Shown here piece after piece: positions 55,016 through 64,000 of a DNA stretch of 64,000 nt. The notes beneath the pieces are model-generated. The model was given only the letters and a program-made list of their open reading frames with translations, was not told the DNA's origin and did no database searches. Numbering within the stretch: position 1 is the first letter of the stretch; every line of letters begins with the position of its first letter. The stretch comes from Halicephalobus mephisto. Lineage: Eukaryota > Nematoda > Chromadorea > Rhabditida > Panagrolaimidae. The position numbers were made by a program, and so were the translations under genes. The stretch lies in contig SWDT01000070.1 of NCBI GenBank assembly GCA_009193035.1, positions 124,001 through 188,000 on the forward strand, given 5' to 3'.

Positions 55016-56067
55016 ATGTCGGCCTCTGTGGATGCGTATGACAAATTCATGGATATCGATGTTGAAATGAAAAATAATGATAATACCTCTGACAATAACT
55101 ACCAGGTTTCCATTCAATGCCAAAAGATCCTATTTGGCTTCATTCCATTTAATGAATTTTCTTACAATATCTATGCTGAACACAGTATTCTTAATTGCTT
55201 CATCACCCACAATATCCAAGAATATCTTGATAAATATTTTGCCTCCAAGGAAGTGATAGAAAATGAAAAGATCTTGGAAAAAATATCACTTCCAACAATG
55301 ATATTTGGAGGACTTTGTTTAATTTTAACTTCTTATGGGAATTTCCATTCTTATTTCAGACATTGGACAAAAAGTGACGAGAACAACAAGGATCTTCCTT
55401 TCAAGTCATATTTCTTCTCTCGAGATATAATATACAAGGAGGAAAAAGAAGAAAACCTCAGCGAAAAAATAATGAATTCCAATGTTAAAGCTGGTCATAA
55501 ACATGCAAAAAAGTTTTTGAAAGTAAGTTGATACATAATCAGATCGATTCCTATATGAGAAATTTACAGACATGCTCGTCAGAAACTCGAGATCAAATTA
55601 TCCATACAGTTTTTGAGTTCTCCGACAATATTAAAAAGATTGTTGAAAATCCTGAGCATTTCTTAGGAATGCTACCTGATAACTCAGGAAGACTAAGTCT
55701 TGTTTTTAAAATTTTTCGTTTAACCCATCCTGAATCTCCTTGGAAAGATCATTTTAAACAATGTGACAAGATTTCAAAGGAACTCTTTGATCAAAAATAT
55801 CAAATCAGTACCCAGTTTCCAGACGAGGTCAATGATGTCGCAGTTCTCATTATGCCTATTTGTTACAAAAAGTACGAGCAGAACAAATATGGCCTTGAAG
55901 TTCCTACTGCCTTTATTAAAACTTATTCTTGGTGGGAAGGATTACCAGAATTGAGTAACATGGTTAAAATCAGAGGCGGAGAAGAGCTTTATGAGCTTGG
56001 TACTCATGAACCAATGTGCTTTGATATTGAAGAATATTTGGAAGATGAATTTCTTGAAGAACCCTAA
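55016..56067 (+). CDS. two-exon orphan protein
   Basis: Exons are 55016-55522 and 55570-56067 with a 47-bp phase 0 intron (GTAAGTTG...TTTACAG), giving 334 residues. TTTTCTAG seven bases before the ATG is a likely trans-splice acceptor. The protein is soluble, acidic and rich in Asn, Lys, Phe and Ile, without a signal peptide, membrane helix or known domain. The C-terminus is strongly acidic (DIEEYLEDEFLEEP). Two blocks look structured: ILEKISLPTMIFGGLCLILT, and VPTAFIKTYSWWEGLPELSN with preceding VAVLIMPICYKKYEQ. AT-richer codon use than the flanking conserved genes, plus neighbouring transposons, suggests a young or fast-evolving gene. Function unknown. Confidence 0.78.
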
Positions 56068-56733
56068 GTCTACCGTGATATGCTCTACTCCACTGCTCGG
56101 AATAGCATGGCAATATCCATTCCTTATTTGGTAATGAGGAATAATCTACTAAAAAGATTTTATTACATTGTTGTTCATCTATAGTAGTGTTTTTTAGGTA
56201 ACAAGGGTTTAATTACCCACTTTCAATGTTTTAAAAACTAAAATCTATAAAGAAAGTATATTTTGGGCATTCATATCCTGAATCTTAAATTCTAAAAAAT
56301 TAATTTTCATGAACAACCATCTTATAAATTTTTTATCATAAATAATTAACCTTAGTTAATTTCTTCAATATCTATCTTTTTTCGTTACAAACCGTTAAAA
56401 ATAATTTAAAAAATAAGTTGTGTCAGTTATCATAAATATGCTATTTTACTTTTAGTAAATAAAATGTTAAATACAGTACACATATAGAATTGTAATCTCA
56501 CAAAGAAGAAAATTTTGTTTGATGTAATTTTCTTGAAATAATTTCACATTGTCATGTAAAAGTACATTTCAAATGTGCAATATATCTTTCTTTAAACTCT
56601 TCTACAACAAGATATTCATTAAATGAATGACAAGTTAGTAAAAATTAATTCGTATTAAATTTTTTAGAGTAATGGAATGTTAGATAAAAACAAATAATGT
56701 AGATAATTGAGCTTCGTCAAATGTGAAGCAAGT
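56068..56733. other. convergent intergenic spacer
   Basis: AT-rich DNA between the 3' ends of the orphan gene and the guanylyl cyclase gene. No feature seen. Confidence 0.5.
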
Positions 56734-59700
56734 TTAGAGATCTTCGATCATTTTGTTGTTAGCGACATCTCGGTAAATGGAGCTCGCGTTGCTGATTCGG
56801 TTCTTATCGGTTCTCTCGAGGAAGATATGGTCTGGATTCGCTTCTATGTGATCGCTTCTTCCACTAGCGAAACCATCGTCGATTCTAGAGACAAGCCAGA
56901 AGGTCTCCATCACACCCTTGCCTTTGATGATTACTTCTCCTCTCGCTTCGATAATGAATCCTCCCAACATATGTAGAAAGTTGTTCAATTCCGGAGAAAT
57001 GTGAATCTTCCCAGCTGCAAAGATCGAATTAAGGTTAAAATTCCGGAATAAATATTCAACTCACGTTTGCCGTTGCTCTCCATTCTGCTGGCTATGTTGA
57101 CTGTGTCTCCGAAGAGACAGTATCTAGGCATCGTCAACCCGACAACTCCGGCAGTACAAGGTCCGGTGTGAGCTCCGACTCTGATATTTACTCTTTCAGA
57201 GGGCAAGTGGGGGATTCTGAAGGACTTGATTGCTTCTACCAGAACCAGAGACAGATTGGCAATCTCTTTCGCATGTTCGTTTCCGTTTCTGTGGGGCAGA
57301 CCGGAGACACACATGTAGCCGTCTCCAATGGTCTCCACCTTGTACACATCGTAGGATTCAATGCATCCATCAAACAAGGAATAGAGATCGTTGAGAAGAC
57401 TGACGACTTGGAGAGGACTGCATTTGCTTGCGAGATTGGTGAACTGGACTACGTCGGAGAAGAACACAGTCACACTCTCGAAGTTCTCTGGTTCCACTGA
57501 TTTCCCAACTTTGAGATTGTCAGCCACTTGTCTAAAATGATCATTACTAAATGAATCGATCAGTGAAACAAACTTTGGGAGCATTCGGTAGAGGAGGACG
57601 TCGCTTCTTTTCTTCTCTTCGACGAGTTCCTTGGTTCTCTCGGCTATCTCCTCGGCCAGAGTCTCCGCATATCTCTCGACCATCCCGAAGATGTGGTCCA
57701 TCAGATTCTGGTTCTTCCCGCTCATTGATCTCATCAGGGTTTTCACTTGGACGATGGTTGGTCTACTTTCAGGTTCTTCTTGCCAACAATCTCGGATCAG
57801 ATGGAGGACAGCTGGATTCAGGTCAGGGATATCGATATCGTTTAGATTTGGTCTGATTGGAGCTACTCCTCCTTTCTTGATCAAGTAGAGTAACTCTGAA
57901 ACTTATCGAAATCAAATGTTCTCAAATAATCGATTGAAATCTACCGTCAACACCAGCAGATCGACTTTCATAATCAAAAGGTGGTTTTTTTGTCAGAACT
58001 TCGCTGGAAATGATTGCGAAACTGTAAACATCACCGGCTTTAGTTCCTGTAGCGAAAGCGACTCTCATGAGTTCTGGGGCCATCCACAATTGGTCTAAAT
58101 GGAATTTATACGATATTTTATAAAATACAATCCGTACCAACTCTTCTCTTCTTCTCGTGGCCGTAGAATTTGTTGCACCCAAAATCACTCAACTTGACGA
58201 CCCATCTGTCATCTACCACGCAGTTCTTTGATGTTAGACGACCGTGGAATCCAAGGAAGTTCTGGGAATGGATGTAGCTGAGTCCGTCGGAGATGTCCCT
58301 CATGATGGAGAGGACGAAGAAGGCGTCCATGTTGTAGGAGCCTTTCGCAACAACGTCTTTCAAAGATCTTCGACTACAGTACTTCCAGATGGCAAAAACT
58401 TGAGGGCCATCAAGACACAGTCCGATAAAACGATTACAATTGTCAGCATCCAGTTGGGTCATCTAAATCTGTCTAGTTAATCTTCCTGGGTGAATCTTCA
58501 AGAAACTAAACCTTTCTAAGTTCTTCGAAATCATCGTTTTCAAGAACCAGTTTGGTATGGAACTTCCTTGCCGCCACAGGCTCATGCTGATAATAAAAAT
58601 AACTGTAATTTTTGGATTCTGACATGCTTTCCAAAGTCATCTTCGTAGAACTGGAGTTTTTCGATTGAAGTGACCGTTCGCTTTGGAACCCAGTCTTGCT
58701 TTTTTGAGGTTTGTCGAGTTCGATAAAAGAGATTTTCCAGAGCTGATTTAACTTTTGAATTTGCTTTTTTCTGTAGCTAAAATCAGAAGAAAACCACACC
58801 GTTATATGAATTAGAGATCGATCAACTTACTAGAGAGCATAGGTGATAATCGCAACAATCAACAACACGACGACAACAATGGCGGAAATGACATATGCAG
58901 CATAATTCTCCCAGAAATCAATGGGACATGAATCTCCTTCGAATCCACAGAGAGGAACGTCTAAAGGAGCTTTCCCTCCCCTCATCTCCCATACGGTAGT
59001 GGCCGGATCCGAATAGTTCAGGTAAACTGTTGGGATATCATCATCGAAGGGAATCGTCATGAAGACTTGACTTTTGAAATCCGCTCTTAGTCCAGTGAAG
59101 AAGAAAGTTGCGTCTCTACTTCCATTTATCCCAATTTTGACGTTTCCACTAGCTCCGTCAAAGCTTCCTCTGGTGTTCGAAATAATTTCCGCTCCTTTCA
59201 AAAGCGCTGCAGTGTCGTTTTCCGAAGTCAACGTTCGATTCAAAGCCAAAGAATAGAGATAAAAGGAGTCGTGAAGATACTTGGCGTAAGACGATGCATT
59301 GTAATACACTTCCGAACAGTTTTTACAGTTGAAAGGCCAAGATTGGGCTCTAGTCATCACACCATCAGAAAATGAGTTACTGTCGATAGCCGCAGCCGTT
59401 TGGAAGTCGATAAAGAAGGAATTCCTAGCCCCATTCTTGGCATCATTGTCTCTTCCATCTTGCTCATTAATAGCTCCAGGGATCCAAAACGGGACAGTTC
59501 CGGAGACGGCATCTAAAAACTCCGAGTTAAATTCTTCAGCATTCCTACCAATTTAAAAGGTAAAAACATTTGTCACGAAATTTCGGAAATATTGTTTTAA
59601 CATTAGTTTTTAGAAATATCTCATTAGAAATAAAACTAAAGAACCTTATGTTTAAATGATGTTTCAAGGCTCTAAAGCATCAACTACATTTGTAGTGAAG

Positions 59701-61271
59701 GAAAGTGGCACGGTCTGTAGTGGACAGATCTTCTGGAGCTTTGTTATCCTACTGTGTTTGCGACATTAGCATATGCTTGATTCATGCATCGAGTATTAGA
59801 CCAGATAGAGAAGTCCCTGTCTAGATGAGACTAGATTCAGATCGACCAGACTACGGCTAAAGTAAATGACTCTTTTACGGTTTGGTTGCGTTTTTCACAA
59901 CGTCAGCTGGCTGGGCGGAACTTCTTAAAATCATTGGCGGTTTACTTCCGTCCTTTGTGCCTACACATTCAAGGAATTTCAAAGCCTTATATGATGTTTC
60001 GTAACATTATCCAACTACCGTACACTAGGAAATTCGAGAACCAGTTTCTTTGCTTGCTAATAATTAAGTTAAAAGTTACCAGATTCGACTCCGTCAGTGT
60101 ATCTGGTTCCGAAACCGTAGCCTCTCAGTTCGACGAAAATATTCACGTATTCGTCAGTATTCATCTTGAGGTCGCTGAGAGCGAGCAGATGCGTTCTCCT
60201 ATCGAGGTCGAACTCGTAACAATTTACTATTACTGAAAAATATAATTTTTGGAAATATAGCGGAAATATGCTTACTTCTGGCCCTTCTAGATACTCCATT
60301 TAAGATAATTTTCAAGTTATCAAGACTAGTAATAGCAATAGCTCTCTGATAACTTATGAAGATTTCCTCTTCGTCGTTGATGATGGTTTCGATGTCATTT
60401 CTGATGTAGCTACAGCGATTCCTCTCGTCATTGATGGCATACAGTAACGCAAATTGTTTCCAGTTGAATTGCTTCATCACTTGCACAAGAGCTTTTCCCA
60501 GGACTCTAGATGTCCCTACTATGGTCGAGACAGTCGGGTACTTGTCATTATTTGTTAACTGGAAAGAGTTCACCAAACCCCAGGTCATGATGGGTTTATT
60601 GTAGAATTTCCCGAGAGATCCCACGATTATCGCAGCTACAATAAAAATTAAATAAAAAAATTAAAACAAAATCTAACCCGCATTACAGACAGGACCGAAG
60701 ATGACGTCTATGTTCTTTTCTAGTAATTTTGCCGCGACTCCTGCGGCAGTGGCCTCGTTGCAATCGACATCCATGACCTCGAAGCTAGAAATGATGAACT
60801 CACTCTAAGACGTAGAAACTTTTATAGCGAAATTTCAACAAAATTTCTTATTAATTTTTCGCAACTTTCTATTTAAAACCGAAACTTGTGGAATTTCAAA
60901 TTTGCTTGTTTCTACAAAATTTCAAAAGCATTTTATTCATTCCAGAACATTTCATAATTTGACACAATCTTGTATCAATTTATTATATAATTGTAATTCA
61001 AACATCTCTCAGGATTCTTTTATTATAAAGAGTATATTGAATGAACTAAAACCAACCTAAAGTTAAAGTTGTTCAGCAGTTCTTCATCGACAATCCGGTC
61101 TATGGCCAATGGAATAGCCCCGAGGGAGTTGTACATCCCAACGTCTCGATGTAGGGTGGATTCGATGTCACCCGGAATCATGATCCCGACATTGATGATG
61201 TTCACAGACTCAATGGAAGTCAGAAAAGAAATAAAGAACAAGCTCCGAAAAATTACTGTATTCATTTTCAA
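56734..61271 (-). CDS. receptor-type guanylyl cyclase (GCY family)
   Basis: A membrane receptor converting GTP to cGMP; nematode members act in sensory neurons. Ten exons: 61057-61271, 60678-60784, 60276-60635, 60080-60232, 58831-59512, 58512-58776, 58138-58462, 57945-58094, 57065-57895 and 56734-57014. Phases agree throughout, giving 1122 residues. A signal peptide (IFRSLFFISFLTSIESV) precedes a ligand-binding-type ectodomain (VGIMIPGD; DVIFGPVCNA). The membrane helix is YVISAIVVVVLLIVAIITYA. The kinase-homology domain has FHGRLTSKNCVVDD and SDFG but lacks the catalytic HRD aspartate, as in the family. A coiled-coil linker (ERTKELVEEKKRSDVLLYRM) leads to the cyclase: FFSDVVQFTNLA and ETIGDGYM carry the metal-binding Asp pair and guanine-selecting Glu. 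MPRYCLFGDTVNIASRMES supplies the second guanine-selecting residue (Cys) and the catalytic Asn and Arg. It appears active. The acceptor at 59512 is the least certain. Confidence 0.95.
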
Positions 61272-62840
61272 AGTGAATCCAATGGTTTCTGCAGTGAATT
61301 TTATAAACTCTTCTGGATTATTTTGAAGGTCTTCAAATCGGTATTACGAATTGCAACCATAATTTTGCAAACCACTATATTTCTCCTTTCCTTGGTTACT
61401 TTGCATACAAAAATGGCTTCAGTGTTATCCCAAAAGGGATTTTACACTAGTATCAGATTTATGTGTCATGATAGAAGTCCTATCATTTGATTACAATCTT
61501 TAGTCTCTTATTTTACAAGAATCGGTTTTTCTTTGAATTTTTTCCGGTTGTAGTTGTTAGAAACTAGAAATTTTTTAAAATCATATAAATGCCGAATTTT
61601 ACACTGTGTCTTTTAAACCAAAGTCCTAAAAATTTACATTGAAGAAAGTTTCCAAACCTTTGCGACGAAATTTCTGCATTTCGTAACGCTATAATTTTGG
61701 TTTAAAAAAGATCATTCAAAAACTTGTCAACAAAAATTGTTCCGTATTTCAAACTCTGTATGTTTTGCGAAATTTGAATAAGAATGATAAATAGTGAAAA
61801 TTCGAAAGATGAAGAATTTAATAAAAAATATTTGTAATAGTCTTCTGAAATGAGTTTATATCATCATGTGGAGCTTAAAATGCAGAATTGAGATTTATAT
61901 TCTGTTTGTGTTAAACGATCTTCTGGAACGAGATGTTGATTAAAGAAAAAATTAAAAGAATATATAATTAAAACAGAAAAAACTTGATTTTTTCTATCAT
62001 GTTCGATTAAAAAAACTGAGAAAGTTGAAACAATGCGTCAGATCTTTTAGAATCCCTATTTGAATTACTTTTTTATGTGATTTGAATTTTCACGTTTTTA
62101 AATTCTAACAACTTTAAAACGTAAGAGAGGAAATTAACAAAAATTTCACTTTTAATAAAAAATAAAATTTTTTATTTCGAAACAAGTATTCAATGGTGTT
62201 GAAAATTATGTAAAAATTTGACTGAAACACAATTTCTTTCAACATGAGAAGCAAAAAAAATATTAAAATATTTACAGGTTTCAATGTGGTATTTAGTAAT
62301 TTAAGATTAAGGATAATAACCAATTGTAGTTTTGAGTGCTGGATTTATCACTGTCCTCAAATGCTAGGTCTGAATTTCGTGCAAAGTACTCATTAATACC
62401 TTTTACTTTGAAAGACTGTCAATTTTAATTAAACCAACGAAAATAGCATTGGAACTAGAATTAAATTACAGTAAATCAATTACCACACTCTTTAGGGATA
62501 TTAACATTAAAATAAATAAAGTAGGTATTCATAACAGCAAAGACAAAACTAATTTTTAAAAATAAAACTTTAAAGAAATAAAAGAAAATCAAAGAATCGA
62601 GAATAGATTCAAAATCAAACATCCAAAGATATCTTTGTAGAATTCCTATTCAGCCATATTTCCAATCATAAGATAACCACATCAAAACAAAACTGTTTTT
62701 GTCTTTCTTAATTTTTTATTACTACTCGGCTTTAGAAGATTGGATATCGGAAAATCAAACATACAGAATGCAAATTGTAAATTCTAAAAGACAGTACACA
62801 ACTATTTCAACAGTTGTATTGAATTAAATGTCTTGTAATG
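61272..62840. other. AT-rich DNA upstream of the guanylyl cyclase gene
   Basis: Presumed promoter region followed by featureless AT-rich DNA. A 69-codon minus frame at 62114-62323 is low-complexity and not called. Confidence 0.4.
61840..61955 (+). mobile_element. half-copy of the 53-kb MITE
   Basis: The stretch TTCTGAAATGAG, ATCATCATGTGGAGCTT, GTTAAACGATCTTCTGGAAC, GAGAT parallels the left arm at 53060-53165 in the same order, at roughly 65-70% identity by eye. No matching right arm was found. Confidence 0.45.
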
Positions 62841-63291
62841 TTTTATTAGAGAAGAAGTTAGACTGACTATTCAAGACTTCTACTACAATTTTTTAAAATT
62901 AAATCTCAATGACATCTTGCTCTTCATTTACGCAAAACACATCTTTTTCGAAATCGGAGGGTATCCTGATTTTTTTCATAGAACATTAGGAAAAGTTCAG
63001 ATTCCGAAAGAAGTACTTACAAGCCGCAAAAAAGGAATATGTGCTTCATGAATTCAGAAGCTTTCAAGTATTTCTTTTTAAAGGAAAAAAATCATCCACA
63101 AAGTAACTTAAGAAAGGAATTTAAATTTTTCTAAAATGAAATAACAAGCCAAGTTCGGGATATATTTGTTTTTATAAAAATTACTGCTCTTCTTTATGCT
63201 GAAACAATCGAAGCGATTTACAAAGTTATCAGGACAAATAAAATACTGAAAAACTGTTTCTTAAAAGCACAAGAAAGTTTTTTTATTTAAA
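62841..63291 (+). pseudogene. decayed coding sequence, unidentified
   Basis: Adjacent plus-strand frames look protein-like but are broken by stops and frame changes. They include LTIQDFYYNFLKLNLNDILL / FIYAKHIFFEIGGYPDFFHR ending at a TGA, then MNSEAFKYFFLKEKNHPQSN to a TAA. In the same frame SQVRDIFVFIKITALLYAET / IEAIYKVIRTNKILK follows to another TAA. Further scraps continue to about 63830. No family is recognised. A relic gene or transposase is the simplest reading. Confidence 0.3.
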
Positions 63292-63872
63292 AATTTAACA
63301 ATGATTTTTGTGCATCATCAACAGAGAAATAATTTTGGACAAATTTGACTTTGTGAATGCAAAAACATAATATTTCATATGAAACAAGTGTTATTATCAA
63401 TTGAAAGCATTAAACAATTTCTTCCGTTGTTGCTAAGCTAATTTATCCTATTACCTTTATCAATTAACTCTCTTCCCATCCATTGTTCACTGATTTATTA
63501 ATGTATTTCGTAATAATATTGACAGTAGTGAGAAAACTGAATGTGCTGGATACTGTGGAAAAATAGTGTATATTTTCAATGATGAACAGAAACTGCATAT
63601 TTTAAATAGAGGTTATTTTAGTGCCTGCAAATGACTTTCAGCATCAATGGCATTTCTAGAGTAGATGTTAGGTTTTGAAAAGCAAGATCACCTTTGGCAT
63701 AAAAGAACAAGTAATAAATGACGTTCAAACTGTCATTAGTATTTGATCCTTATGAAAGTAAACGCTTGAAAAAGACAATTTGCGGGAGTTTATTGAAAAG
63801 TAAAAATTACTTAATTTAGAATTTGAGCATATCAAAAGTGAAGGTATCAAATACTATATCATAGTCGTTATT

Positions 63873-63971
63873 ATGTTGAAAAAGCTTATAAATCGAATTC
63901 AACAGTCTACAGTTCGATTTACTAAGCCTAATGAGGATAGAATGATGTCAGATTTTAATACTTTGATTGAA
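63873..63971 (+). CDS. possible first exon of a gene cut by the window end
   Basis: From ATG at 63873, 33 codons (MLKKLINRIQQSTVRFTKPN then EDRMMSDFNTLIE) end at a GAA|GTAAGAA donor in phase 0. The rest would lie beyond 64000. It could also be part of the decayed sequence just upstream. Confidence 0.3.
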
Positions 63972-64000
63972 GTAAGAAATACCGAATTTATTATTGTTTT

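Noticed and set aside
59513..59550. Extension of guanylyl cyclase exon 5 upstream to include AEEFNSEFL
   Set aside because: It reads well, but the only strong phase-compatible acceptor is TTTTTAG at 59513-59515; an acceptor giving the extension is weak.

Overview
The window is eukaryotic and almost certainly comes from a rhabditid nematode with Caenorhabditis-like gene structure. The evidence is a transthyretin-like (TTR) secreted protein, an Srt-type serpentine receptor and a receptor-type guanylyl cyclase. Introns are short (often 41-70 bp) and end in TTTTCAG, TTTTAG or TTTGTAG. Several genes carry a splice-acceptor-like sequence just before the ATG, as expected for spliced-leader trans-splicing. 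Genes are GC-balanced islands in very AT-rich, repeat-filled DNA. Exon models were built by eye and checked by reading-phase arithmetic; no alignment was possible.

Layout. 0.7-2.4 kb: a small candidate gene with an in-frame TGA, convergent with a TTR-like gene. 5.2-6.0 kb: a 451-bp insertion with a 10-bp target duplication and a fragment of a non-LTR reverse transcriptase. 6.2-9.2 kb: lysosomal beta-mannosidase, then a 40-bp minisatellite. 10.5-12.5 kb: BTB-BACK-Kelch protein. 14.6-15.7 kb: F-box-like protein. 17.2-19.6 kb (minus): Srt-like chemoreceptor. 20.2-21.6 kb: 1.4-kb element with 319-bp inverted repeats. 22.3-23.6 kb (minus): cytosolic tyrosine phosphatase. 25.4-25.7 kb: a SINE with a 15-bp target duplication. 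26.6-31.2 kb: a degenerate RhoGAP-like gene whose big intron holds a 40-bp satellite.

33-44 kb is a gene-poor tract made of many short tandem repeat families, with a few exon-like islands that cannot be assigned. 44.3-48.1 kb encodes a mucin-like SEA-domain transmembrane protein, convergent with two tandem paralogous STAR/Sam68-type KH RNA-binding genes (48.5-49.7 and 50.9-52.4 kb, minus). 53-54.7 kb holds a MITE and a TTAA-flanked Kolobok-like transposon remnant. 55.0-56.1 kb is an orphan gene. 56.7-61.3 kb (minus) is a complete receptor guanylyl cyclase. The last 2.7 kb is AT-rich with decayed coding frames and possibly the first exon of another gene.

The genes do not form a pathway. The functional themes are surface sensing (Srt receptor, receptor guanylyl cyclase), signalling (phosphatase, RhoGAP-like), ubiquitin adaptors (Kelch, F-box), RNA binding (KH pair) and glycan turnover. 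No rRNA, CRISPR array or complete tRNA gene was recognised.
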